From NCBI GenBank assembly GCA_020435085.1, contig JAGRAB010000040.1, positions 1 through 9,002 of the forward strand: a DNA stretch of 9,002 nt, written 5' to 3'. Of the stretch, positions 1 through 6,270 are shown in pieces. Positions within the stretch are counted from its first letter, which is position 1. Every line of letters starts with the position of its first letter. The DNA is from Bdellovibrionales bacterium. Its GTDB lineage: Bacteria; Bdellovibrionota; Bdellovibrionia; Bdellovibrionales; UBA1609. The notes below the pieces were generated by a model. That model saw only the letters and a program-made list of their open reading frames with translations, had not been told where the DNA came from and did not search any database. The position numbers and the translations under genes are program-made.

Positions 1-31
1 CCTGTGCGTCTACCAATTTCGCCACTCGGGC
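1..31 (-). tRNA. tRNA-Leu, 5' half only (cut by window edge)
   Basis: Read on the minus strand from 31 down to 1, this gives a 7-base acceptor strand GCCCGAG, then TG, a leucine-type D arm (GGCGAAATTGGTAGACGC), and the first bases of an anticodon stem (CAGG). The D-arm layout with GGTAGACGC is characteristic of bacterial tRNA-Leu. The anticodon, variable arm and T arm lie beyond the window's left edge, so neither the isoacceptor nor the gene's integrity can be judged. Its first 25 plus-strand bases recur exactly at 150-174. Confidence 0.85.
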
Positions 32-51
32 ACATAAATTTTTTGATTCAG

Positions 52-77
52 ATGGTAGATATATCTACCATTTTTTT
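52..77 (+). repeat. 20-bp perfect palindrome followed by a T run
   Basis: Bases 52-71 form a perfect palindrome with core GGTAGATATATCTACC. It is followed by seven T residues (71-77), so as plus-strand RNA it would resemble a weak rho-independent terminator. The GGTAGA motif also occurs in both neighbouring tRNA-Leu D arms and on the minus strand near 84-91. It may be tRNA debris or a separate regulatory palindrome. No plus-strand gene is visible upstream that would need a terminator here. Confidence 0.55.
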
Positions 78-94
78 AACTCCATCTACCAAAA

Positions 95-149
95 CGGCTC
101 TAACTCCTTATATTCACAAAACTTAAAAAAGAGCCGCATATTTTTAAGT
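95..149. repeat. Interleaved inverted repeats next to the tRNA break
   Basis: Two inverted repeats share this stretch. CGGCTCT at 95-101 pairs with AGAGCCG at 130-136, giving a 7-bp stem with a 28-base loop. ACTTAAAAA at 121-129 pairs with TTTTTAAGT at 141-149, giving a 9-bp stem with an 11-base loop. They compete for the same bases, so only one can fold at a time. The second runs across the point where tRNA identity ends. Its function is unknown. Confidence 0.5.
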
Positions 150-180
150 CCTGTGCGTCTACCAATTTCGCCACCGGGGC
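142..180 (-). pseudogene. tRNA-Leu(UAA)-like 5' fragment, broken at the anticodon loop
   Basis: From 180 downward the minus strand reads acceptor strand GCCCCGG, TG, the same leucine D arm as at 1-31, anticodon stem CAGGA and loop CTTAAAA, with anticodon TAA at 146-144. The expected 3' stem strand (TCCTG) is absent: the next bases are ATATG. No variable arm, TTCGA-type T loop or matching acceptor 3' strand is found before the next tRNA-Leu begins at 31. I read this as a broken duplicate. The break falls in the anticodon loop, a place used by integrases and by the group I intron of tRNA-Leu(UAA), but no intron core or 3' exon is visible. Confidence 0.7.
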
Positions 181-240
181 ATATTTTTTAATGACTTCAA
201 TATTCAGCCATGTGAGAACTTACCTTCTTAACTAAAAACT

Positions 241-1035
241 GTGGCGAAATCACTAAAAAGTTTTATGAAATTTCATATGACTCAAATAGACTTTGAAAAA
301 ATTAAAGAAAAAAAGCTTCATAAGGCTCTTTCTCTCTCTGGCCCTCAAACAGTTGGTGTGGTTCGCAATCGTTGGGGTCATTGCCTGTTTTTAGTGCTGA
401 TAACTGTTCTTTTGAAAATGTATTTTGGTCAGTGGCATAATCCACAAGGCGTTATCCGCCCCGGCAATGAAACACTCACCCTGATTGCCACATTAGGAGA
501 CTTTGCTATTGACCTTTTTATGAGCATTTACGTTCTTATTCTAGCCCCCCTCACAGTCCTTGATTTAGAGGCAAGGCGACCTTTTCGATCGGTTTGGGCA
601 TGGAGCCACCAAACCCTTTGGCCACTGACCATTGAAGGCCTTCGCGTTTTAACATTTACCCTCTTGTGGTCACTCGCACTTATCATTCCAGGTCTTTATA
701 AAATGGTTCGCTATAGCTTTGTTCCTTTTGTTGTTATGTTTGATCCCCAATATGAAAATGAGGACGCTCTCGAGCGATCTCATAAATTAACTGTTGGCGT
801 TTTCTGGGTGATTTTGCTGGTAATGATTGCCAGCCAAATCTTAAGCCTTCTTCTTTTACTCCCTAACGAACTTTTTACGGGAATGGCTCAGCATGTCGTA
901 AGATTTTTTACCACATTATTGACGCTGGTTTTTTCGATTTATACGCTCTTAGTTTCGTTCAATATCTACCGGATACAAGCCGCACAAACTACTGTGGCTG
1001 TGGAAGAGGGAGGCTCAAATGGAACTCATGTTTAA
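241..1035 (+). CDS. Integral membrane protein of unknown function (DUF975/YciC-like architecture)
   Basis: This is a 264-residue protein with about five predicted membrane segments, near residues 46-63, 81-106, 131-150, 185-207 and 221-243. The central block 'IIPGLYKMVRYSFVPFVVMF' followed by a D..(E)xALExSxxLTxGxxW-like stretch (residues about 168-189) resembles DUF975/YciC/GlpQ-membrane-type proteins. No catalytic motif is visible and I assign no activity. The C-terminal tail is hydrophilic and acidic. The start is uncertain: GTG at 241 is the first start after an in-frame stop at 229, but it lacks a clear ribosome-binding site, as do the alternatives ATG 265 and ATG 277. The gene overlaps the next by 17 bases, so the two are probably cotranscribed and coupled. 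Confidence 0.8.
   Translation: MAKSLKSFMKFHMTQIDFEKIKEKKLHKALSLSGPQTVGVVRNRWGHCLFLVLITVLLKMYFGQWHNPQGVIRPGNETLTLIATLGDFAIDLFMSIYVLILAPLTVLDLEARRPFRSVWAWSHQTLWPLTIEGLRVLTFTLLWSLALIIPGLYKMVRYSFVPFVVMFDPQYENEDALERSHKLTVGVFWVILLVMIASQILSLLLLLPNELFTGMAQHVVRFFTTLLTLVFSIYTLLVSFNIYRIQAAQTTVAVEEGGSNGTHV
1008..1013 (+). promoter_or_regulatory. Ribosome-binding site setting the start at 1019
   Basis: GGGAGG lies 5 bases before ATG 1019, inside the end of the upstream membrane-protein gene. The other candidate, ATG 1028, would be 14 bases away, so 1019 is preferred and the 17-base overlap is probably real. Confidence 0.75.
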
Positions 1036-2068
1036 TTTCGAAGGACTTATCTCACGGGGTAAAGGCTACACTTATGATGACGTCTTACTCGTCCCCTCCA
1101 AGTCTGATATGCGCTCGCGACGAGATCCTGATTTATCTTGTCAACTCACCAACAACATAAAAATGAACCTTCCTTTTATTTCTGCCAATATGGACACCAT
1201 TACTGAATCTCCCATGGCCATTGGAATGGATCAACTGGGTGGCTTTGGCATTATTCATCGTTTTATGTCGATTCGAGACCAAGTCGATGAAGTCAAAAAA
1301 GTTAAAGAAGCTGGCATAAAAAATATTGGAGCTAGCATTGGTGTTAATGGCGAATGTAAAGAACGCGCGGGAGCTCTTGTTGAGGCTGGTGCCAATGTTC
1401 TCACGATTGATATTGCTCATGGTCACTCTGTTTCTATGCTCGAAACTCTTGATTGGTTAAAGTCTGAGTTTCCCAACATTGATGTGATTGCTGGAAACGT
1501 GGCCACTCCAGAGGGAACTCTCGACTTGATTGAGGCTGGTGCCAACGCCGTGAAAGTTGGAATTGGCCCTGGCTCCATGTGCACCACTCGCATGATTACT
1601 GGCTGTGGTGTTCCTCAACTCACAGCCATTGCCATGTGTACAAAAGTTGCCAAAACCAAAGGAATTCCTGTGATTGCCGATGGGGGAATTAAAACCTCTG
1701 GTGATATTGTCAAAGCCTTAGCTGCAGGGGCCTCAACTGTCATGCTTGGAAGTATTTTAGCTGGAACTATTGAAACTCCAGGATTAATTCAACATGGTCG
1801 TAAGCAATATCGAGGAATGGCGTCTCGCGCCGCTCAAGACTCGTGGCGCGGCGGCGTTCCCACTGGCATGGCTCCAGAGGGAGAGTCTACCTCTGTTCCT
1901 ATAAAAGGTCACTTGTCTGATGTGATTGGAGAACTTGCTGGTGGTTTAAGAAGTGGAATGACATATCTGAATGCCAATACTGTTGCTGAAATTGAAAGCA
2001 AAGCTCGGTTTATGGAAATGACTCCTATGGGTTACCAGGAATCCGGAGCACATGGACTAAAGAACTGA
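1019..2068 (+). CDS. IMP dehydrogenase/GMP reductase family enzyme without CBS domains (GMP reductase favoured)
   Basis: A 349-residue (beta/alpha)8-barrel enzyme of purine nucleotide interconversion, predicted cytosolic. Visible family motifs are YDDVLLVP (18-26), SANMDT (55-60), the DIAHGHS stretch (131-137), AGN (158-160), the active-site loop GPGSMCTTR with Cys188 and Thr190, DGGIKTSGD (221-229), and the C-terminal flap with APEGE (285-289). There is no CBS insertion between SANMDT and the later barrel strands, and the length matches GMP reductases (about 325-350) rather than typical bacterial IMPDH (about 490). The flap lacks the Arg-Tyr dyad that IMPDH uses to activate water, which favours GuaC: GMP + NADPH to IMP + NH3. 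Against this, the region around residues 217-250 ([16 protein letters not shown]) is strikingly IMPDH-like. The reaction should be treated as unresolved, though family membership is certain. Confidence 0.9.
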   Translation: MELMFNFEGLISRGKGYTYDDVLLVPSKSDMRSRRDPDLSCQLTNNIKMNLPFISANMDTITESPMAIGMDQLGGFGIIHRFMSIRDQVDEVKKVKEAGIKNIGASIGVNGECKERAGALVEAGANVLTIDIAHGHSVSMLETLDWLKSEFPNIDVIAGNVATPEGTLDLIEAGANAVKVGIGPGSMCTTRMITGCGVPQLTAIAMCTKVAKTKGIPVIADGGIKTSGDIVKALAAGASTVMLGSILAGTIETPGLIQHGRKQYRGMASRAAQDSWRGGVPTGMAPEGESTSVPIKGHLSDVIGELAGGLRSGMTYLNANTVAEIESKARFMEMTPMGYQESGAHGLKN

Positions 2069-2101
2069 TTTTTATTCGGTCAAAATTCAAGAACTGAGAC
2101 T

Positions 2102-2127
2102 TCTCGCGAGCTTAACGGCTTGCGAGA
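2102..2127 (+). other. Hairpin downstream of the IMPDH/GMPR-like gene
   Basis: TCTCGCGAGC (2102-2111) pairs with GCTTGCGAGA (2118-2127) around a 6-base loop, giving a 10-bp stem with one G-T wobble. It begins 34 bases after the stop codon. No T run follows, so it is not a classic terminator. It could stabilise the mRNA 3' end or belong to a structured RNA. Confidence 0.5.
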
Positions 2128-2220
2128 AAGCTTCTCACCAGTCGTCATTATATTCCCCCTTTACCAGACAACATTGAGCCCTTACCCTGGTTGAAGCTTT
2201 GTTTTCTTTTACGTTGTTTC

Positions 2221-2257
2221 CCTGTTTTACAGGTTTTAAGAAGGCGAAGGATTCGCC
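2221..2257 (+). other. Two short adjacent hairpins
   Basis: CCTGT-TTT-ACAGG (2221-2233) is followed by TTTT. GGCGAA-GGA-TTCGCC (2243-2257) follows ten bases later. Each has a perfect short stem with a 3-base loop. They lie in the 247-base gap between the IMPDH/GMPR-like gene and the convergent aldehyde dehydrogenase, just before the strong terminator at 2281. No ORF of note is seen in this gap. Confidence 0.4.
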
Positions 2258-2280
2258 GGATTTCCAAGTTTTTCGTTTTT

Positions 2281-2317
2281 ATGCGAGCTCTCAAAGATTG
2301 AGAGCTCGCATTTTTTT
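2281..2317 (+). terminator. Strong rho-independent terminator
   Basis: A perfect 14-bp stem (2281-2294 with 2298-2311) encloses a 3-base AGA loop and is followed by seven T residues (2311-2317). The orientation suits plus-strand transcripts coming from the membrane-protein/IMPDH-like pair. On the minus strand the base run after the stem is A rather than T, so it is a poor canonical terminator for the converging lysC operon. The T run overlaps the stop codon of the aldehyde dehydrogenase gene (2316-2318). Confidence 0.88.
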
Positions 2318-3686
2318 ACACAGCCCCTAATACTACGGTCTTAATATTTGCAAACTCATGAAGACCAAAAGAGCCAAGCTCTCGACCCACGCCTGATTGT
2401 TTTTCACCCCCAAATGGAAGCTCTGGAGTGGATTTCACAAAATCATTAATAAAGACCATTCCACTATTGAGATATTTAGCTCCTAAGTCCCAAGCTTTTT
2501 GAGTGTCACGAGAAAAAATACCTGAACCCAATCCATACATACTGTCATTGGCTATAGCAAAAGCCGCCTTTTCATTTTTTGCTTCAATAATAGATAAAAC
2601 GGGTCCAAAGAGTTCCTCATCATAGGCGGGTTGCCCTGGTTGCACAGCTCCTAAAACTGTTGCTGGATAATAAAAGCCTTCTTGATTTTTAGATACGGTT
2701 CCAGAGAATAAAACTTTCGCCCCTTTGCGAAGGCTCTTTTTGACCTGATTTTCTAATCCTATTTTTAAATCTTCTCGCGCTAAGGGGCCTAAAGAGGTGC
2801 TTGTTACAAGAGGGTCACCAATTGAGTACGTTTTCATTTTTTCTATCACTAAATCAATAAAATCTTTCTTAATAGATTTTAAAACAATCATCCGTTTTGC
2901 AGCAACACAACTTTGGCCATTATTTAACATTCTTGAAGTCACCAATTTTTCTGCAGCATTTTCTAAATCGGCGTCTTCCATGATGACATAGGCATCACTG
3001 CCACCCAGTTCAAAAACTCCTTTTTTCATATATTGCCCAGCAAGAGAGGCCACTTGACGCCCTCCCCTTGTACTCCCCGTAAAGCTCACTCCTTGCACAA
3101 GTGGAGAGGCAATGACTCTTTCTGCTGATTTTTCTGAAATCATCAAATTTTGGTAGATATGCTTTGGCAGGCCTGCTTTTGTGAAACATGTTTCAATCCA
3201 CTCACTTGTTCCAAAGGTATTGGGTGCATGTTTGAGCAGAATACTATTCCCTGCCATCATCGCAGGAACCGCAAAACGAAATGCCTGCCAAAAAGGAAAG
3301 TTCCAAGGCATGATTCCAAATACAATTCCCTTAGGAGAATAAACTATTGAGCTTCGAGAAAAATTGGACTTTATTGAAATCGGACTCAAATATTTTTCTG
3401 CATTTTCTGCCAAATAGTCACAAAGCAAACCACATTTTTTAATTTCAGCATGTGCTTGGATAATGGGTTTTCCCATCTCTTGCGTGATGGATTTTGCCGC
3501 TTCTTCTCGAAATTTTTCTAAAGCTTTCTTCAGTGGCGTGAGATAAGAGACTCGTTCTTTAATGCTTTTTTCTGACCATTCTTTAAATACTTTCTGACTC
3601 TTCGTGAGTTTTTCATCAAATTCTTTATTTGATAAAAACTGATACGAAGCAAGAACCTTCTCAGTTGTGGGATTGATTGTTTTCAT
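2316..3686 (-). CDS. NAD(P)-dependent aldehyde dehydrogenase, succinate-semialdehyde dehydrogenase type
   Basis: A full-length aldehyde dehydrogenase of 456 residues, predicted to oxidise an aldehyde to the acid with NAD(P)+ in the cytosol. Motifs are MPWNFPFWQ with oxyanion Asn129, cofactor-side LLKHAPN with Lys152, FTGST (202-206), FELGGSD with general base Glu226, NNGQSC with nucleophile Cys260, and EELFGPV (357-363). The FELGGSDAYVIMEDADL block and the overall length resemble E. coli Sad (YneI)-type succinate-semialdehyde dehydrogenases; the true substrate cannot be read from sequence. Its start lies 26 bases inside lysA, so it is the third gene of the lysC-lysA operon. A glutarate- or other dicarboxylate-semialdehyde activity is possible. 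It is not aspartate-semialdehyde dehydrogenase (Asd), which belongs to a different fold family. Confidence 0.9.
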   Translation of the reverse strand: MKTINPTTEKVLASYQFLSNKEFDEKLTKSQKVFKEWSEKSIKERVSYLTPLKKALEKFREEAAKSITQEMGKPIIQAHAEIKKCGLLCDYLAENAEKYLSPISIKSNFSRSSIVYSPKGIVFGIMPWNFPFWQAFRFAVPAMMAGNSILLKHAPNTFGTSEWIETCFTKAGLPKHIYQNLMISEKSAERVIASPLVQGVSFTGSTRGGRQVASLAGQYMKKGVFELGGSDAYVIMEDADLENAAEKLVTSRMLNNGQSCVAAKRMIVLKSIKKDFIDLVIEKMKTYSIGDPLVTSTSLGPLAREDLKIGLENQVKKSLRKGAKVLFSGTVSKNQEGFYYPATVLGAVQPGQPAYDEELFGPVLSIIEAKNEKAAFAIANDSMYGLGSGIFSRDTQKAWDLGAKYLNSGMVFINDFVKSTPELPFGGEKQSGVGRELGSFGLHEFANIKTVVLGAV

Positions 3687-4923
3687 AAACTACCTCACAG
3701 TTGCGAAGAAATTTTTCATTCACTTGTGGATGAGAATTATAGGAACTACTCATGACAGCCCCATAAGCTCCAGCATCCATCACCGCCAACAAATCTCCCT
3801 CTTTTATTTCAGGAAGTTGTCGATCAAAACCAAGAACATCAGAACTTTCACAAATAGGTCCTACAATATCATAAACTCTTTGAGTTTCACCTTTTGTTAC
3901 CTGTAGAGGTAATATTTGATGAAAGGCTTGGTAAAGACTTGGGCGCATCAAGTGGTGCATCCCTGTGTCTACAATACAAAATTTTTTATAAGGTGTTTCT
4001 TTTATATATTGAACTTCTGAGATTAATACGCCTGATCTTCCAACAAGAATTCTGCCAGGCTCACACATTAGTTTTAAAGACCTCTGACCCACACGTTCCA
4101 AAACGCCTTGTCCATATTTTTTTATTAAATCAAATTCATGTTCTGGGTCTAAGGAGTGATAGTCAATTCCCACTCCACCACCAATATCAAATGTTTCTAA
4201 TGAAAACCCTTCACCGTTCCATTGATCGAATATTCTTAACGTTTTCTCAACGGCTTCAAAAATGGCATTTAATTCTCGTAATTGAGAGCCTATGTGCATT
4301 GTGATCCCAATAAGATGAAGTGATTCTTTATATTCCAAAAGAATCTCCTTAAGTTCTTTAAAGAAAGAAGCATCCATCCCAAATTTATTTTCACGAAACC
4401 CTGTTTTTATATAAGGGTGTGTTTCAGGATTCACATCAGGATTCAATCTGAAAGCAACCTTAGCCTTCACCCCTTTGGTTTTTGCTAAGCTCCCTACACG
4501 TCGAAGCTCAGCAGGACTTTCAATATTAATTTGTGCAATTTGAAGATCTAAAGCTTTTAAAATTTCTTTTTTTGTTTTTCCAACACCTGAGAAAACAATC
4601 TCTTCCCCTTGAGCTTTTGCAGCACTTGCTTTTTCAAGTTCTCCACCTGAAACAACATCAAACCCAATGCCTAACTGATGGAAAAACTGAAGGAGAAAGT
4701 GATGGTCATTGGCTTTCATTGCATAGTGAATTTCAATATTATTATTAAAAGCCATGCGGAGGACATTGGCTCGATTTTCAATATCATCAAGATTGTAAAA
4801 GTAAGTCGGGCTCAAATAGCCTTCAGAAAAATAATCTATTAATGCTCGTTGTTTTGACGAACCGTTGATATATAATTTTCCGTCTTTTTGTATATAGGCT
4901 TGTGATGCTTTCAACTCTCTCAT
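3661..4923 (-). CDS. lysA: Diaminopimelate decarboxylase
   Basis: PLP enzyme of fold type III (alanine-racemase/ornithine-decarboxylase type) that converts meso-diaminopimelate to L-lysine and CO2, the last step of lysine synthesis. Its 420 residues match the family length. Visible are the PLP lysine in HYAMKAN (Lys70), FDVVSGGEL (88-96), HIGSQ (210-214), the phosphate-binding GGG (248-250), EPGR (288-291), CESSD with Cys358 (358-362), and GAYGAVMSSSYN (385-396). The start at 4923 has AAGGA 5 bases upstream on the minus strand, and the gene follows lysC by 12 bases. The first 35 or so residues are a short leader typical of LysA. It is the middle gene of lysC-lysA-aldehyde dehydrogenase. Confidence 0.96.
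   Translation of the reverse strand: MRELKASQAYIQKDGKLYINGSSKQRALIDYFSEGYLSPTYFYNLDDIENRANVLRMAFNNNIEIHYAMKANDHHFLLQFFHQLGIGFDVVSGGELEKASAAKAQGEEIVFSGVGKTKKEILKALDLQIAQINIESPAELRRVGSLAKTKGVKAKVAFRLNPDVNPETHPYIKTGFRENKFGMDASFFKELKEILLEYKESLHLIGITMHIGSQLRELNAIFEAVEKTLRIFDQWNGEGFSLETFDIGGGVGIDYHSLDPEHEFDLIKKYGQGVLERVGQRSLKLMCEPGRILVGRSGVLISEVQYIKETPYKKFCIVDTGMHHLMRPSLYQAFHQILPLQVTKGETQRVYDIVGPICESSDVLGFDRQLPEIKEGDLLAVMDAGAYGAVMSSSYNSHPQVNEKFLRNCEVVYENNQSHN
3692..3696 (-). promoter_or_regulatory. Ribosome-binding site of the aldehyde dehydrogenase gene
   Basis: GAGGT on the minus strand lies 5 bases before the ATG at 3686, inside the lysA coding end. This supports the overlapping start and translational coupling with lysA. 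Confidence 0.7.
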
Positions 4924-4935
4924 TAGGATCCTTTT

Positions 4936-6144
4936 TTAAACATCATCATCAAGATGAAACTCTCTATGAAGCCCTTCGGCGGCTTTTTCTAAATTCTTCT
5001 TATCAATGACAGCACTGATTTTAATTTCAGATGTTGTGACAAGATGAATGGGTACTCGGATTGCATCCAACACTTGAAAGAAACGAGCGGCCACACCTGG
5101 ATGATTTCTCATACCAACACCAATCGTTGAAATTTTGGCCATATCCTTCATTATATCAACACGAGCTGAAGACCCTACCATTTCATCAACAATTTTTTTT
5201 GCAAGAAGAGCATCTTCTTCTGAAACAGAAAATGCCAGTCGTTGCCCCTCTTCATTGTGGCTTTGAGTGATAATATCAACAACAATTCCACGCTCTGCCA
5301 GAGTGGAAAATAGTTGTGATTTAAAACCCGTTCCAGAGGGTGTTGGAAATATTTTTAGAACAACTGTAGATGCGTCATGTGTCACTGAGGACACCACAGG
5401 ATTTTCCATTGATTCTCCTTCGGGAACAATCCACGTTCCCTCACGTTCTTCAAACGTCGATCTGACATGCAATTTGACATTAAATTTTACTGCTAATTCC
5501 ACACAACGAAAGTGTAAAACCTTAGAACCCAATGAGGCCATTTCCATCATTTCTTCATAACATAAGACGGGAATCTCTCTTGCGCGTTTGACAAGGCGAG
5601 GATCTGCTGTAAACACAGCTGGAACATCCGTATAAATCTCACAGGCATCAGCCCCAATGGAGGCGGCCAAGGCCACAGCCGTTGTATCAGAACCGCCACG
5701 TCCTAAGGTAGTAATTTTAAAATCATCTGTAACACCTTGAAATCCAGCAACTATTGGAACGGTATTTTGATTCACCAATGCTTTTAATTTCTCTCCATCA
5801 ACACTCTGAATACGTGCTTTTGAATAAATGGAATCCGTTTGAATTCCTAACTGATGCGCCAAAAGAGGCGTTGCTGTTACACCTCTTTTTTCTAGAGCAA
5901 TACTTAAAAGTGCTATGGAAACCTGTTCGCCCGAAGCGAGAAGCATATCATAACCAGGGCCACGATTCAGAGGGTCAATCTCATGGGCCAGGCGCACCAA
6001 TCGGTTGGTTTCTCCCGACATCGCACTGGCAACAACGACAGGTTTTTGCCCTTTTTTTATGTCGGCAACAATACGATCTGCCACTTTTTCTATCCGCTCA
6101 ATAGACCCCACCGAGGTTCCACCAAACTTTTTAATTGTAATCAT
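4936..6144 (-). CDS. lysC: Aspartate kinase
   Basis: Phosphorylates L-aspartate with ATP, the committed first step to lysine, meso-DAP, threonine and methionine. The kinase domain shows KKFGGTSVG (5-13), SGEQVS (71-76), TTLGRGGSDTTAVALAA (145-161) and EIYTDVPAVFTADPR (169-183). Two ACT-type regulatory domains follow (about 260-330 and 338-400), including the TSEIKISAVI stretch usual for lysine/threonine feedback sites. It is a stand-alone kinase with no homoserine dehydrogenase fusion. I chose ATG 6144 (402 residues) because GGAG lies 6 bases upstream and MITIKKFGGTS matches the usual N-terminus. ATG 6147 and TTG 6156 are possible but leave too little or no room for that ribosome-binding site. 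It is the first gene of the minus-strand operon. Confidence 0.95.
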   Translation of the reverse strand: MITIKKFGGTSVGSIERIEKVADRIVADIKKGQKPVVVASAMSGETNRLVRLAHEIDPLNRGPGYDMLLASGEQVSIALLSIALEKRGVTATPLLAHQLGIQTDSIYSKARIQSVDGEKLKALVNQNTVPIVAGFQGVTDDFKITTLGRGGSDTTAVALAASIGADACEIYTDVPAVFTADPRLVKRAREIPVLCYEEMMEMASLGSKVLHFRCVELAVKFNVKLHVRSTFEEREGTWIVPEGESMENPVVSSVTHDASTVVLKIFPTPSGTGFKSQLFSTLAERGIVVDIITQSHNEEGQRLAFSVSEEDALLAKKIVDEMVGSSARVDIMKDMAKISTIGVGMRNHPGVAARFFQVLDAIRVPIHLVTTSEIKISAVIDKKNLEKAAEGLHREFHLDDDV

Positions 6145-6148
6145 CATT

Positions 6149-6154
6149 CTCTCC
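6149..6154 (-). promoter_or_regulatory. Ribosome-binding site that decides the lysC start
   Basis: GGAGAG on the minus strand (6154 to 6149) is followed by two consecutive ATG codons (6147 and 6144). Counting from its GGAG core, the spacing is 3 bases to the first ATG and 6 to the second, favouring 6144. An upstream TTG start at 6156 would overlap this motif and is disfavoured. Confidence 0.65.
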
Positions 6155-6199
6155 AATGATCTTAACTACACGATGAAACCCCGCGTGAAAAGAGATTAT

Positions 6200-6205
6200 T
6201 TTATA
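6200..6205 (-). promoter_or_regulatory. Candidate -10 box for lysC-lysA-aldehyde dehydrogenase
   Basis: TATAAA on the minus strand (5 of 6 matches to TATAAT) lies about 55 bases before the lysC start, in the 126-base gap between divergent genes. No good -35 box is seen at the expected spacing. The gap is too short to hold a lysine riboswitch, so any control would be at promoter level. Confidence 0.3.
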
Positions 6206-6207
6206 AC

Positions 6208-6236
6208 TTGCCCTAGAATAAGAATAAGGGTTTTAT
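6208..6236 (+). promoter_or_regulatory. Candidate promoter for the mpaA-like/dapD pair
   Basis: TTGCCC (6208-6213) and TTTTAT (6231-6236) are 17 bases apart, each matching 4 of 6 consensus positions, and lie 35 bases before the TTG start at 6271. The match is weak, but the position and spacing fit a sigma-70-type promoter. Confidence 0.3.
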
Positions 6237-6257
6237 TAGGGATTGTTGAAAGTGAAC

Positions 6258-6263
6258 GAGGAT
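6258..6263 (+). promoter_or_regulatory. Ribosome-binding site supporting the TTG start at 6271
   Basis: GAGGAT ends 7 bases before the TTG at 6271. No comparable site precedes the next in-frame ATG at 6316, so the rare TTG start is preferred. Confidence 0.55.
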
Positions 6264-6270
6264 ATTCATC

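Noticed and set aside
32..145. Group I intron in tRNA-Leu(UAA)
   Set aside because: The break point fits the known intron site, but only about 110 bases separate it from the next tRNA-Leu 5' end. No P3-P8 core motifs are seen and no 3' exon follows.
1133..1426. Minus-strand ORF of 97 codons
   Set aside because: It lies wholly antisense to the well-conserved IMPDH/GMPR-family gene and has no recognisable protein features.
2316..3686. Aspartate-semialdehyde dehydrogenase (asd) completing the lysC-lysA pathway
   Set aside because: Motifs (PWN, FELGGSD, GQSC, EELFGPV) are those of the aldehyde dehydrogenase superfamily, not of Asd.
3894..4304. Plus-strand ORF of 136 codons
   Set aside because: Antisense shadow of lysA; composition is low in sense and no domain or ribosome-binding site supports it.
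5267..6104. Plus-strand ORFs inside the lysC region
   Set aside because: They are antisense to conserved kinase and ACT-domain sequence, without start signals or family motifs.
6156..6156. TTG start for aspartate kinase (406 residues)
   Set aside because: It would overlap the apparent ribosome-binding site GGAGAG and add residues (MERM) absent from the usual N-terminus.
6157..6270. Lysine riboswitch upstream of lysC
   Set aside because: The gap is too short for the roughly 170-base aptamer plus expression platform, and no multi-helix lysine-box pattern is visible.
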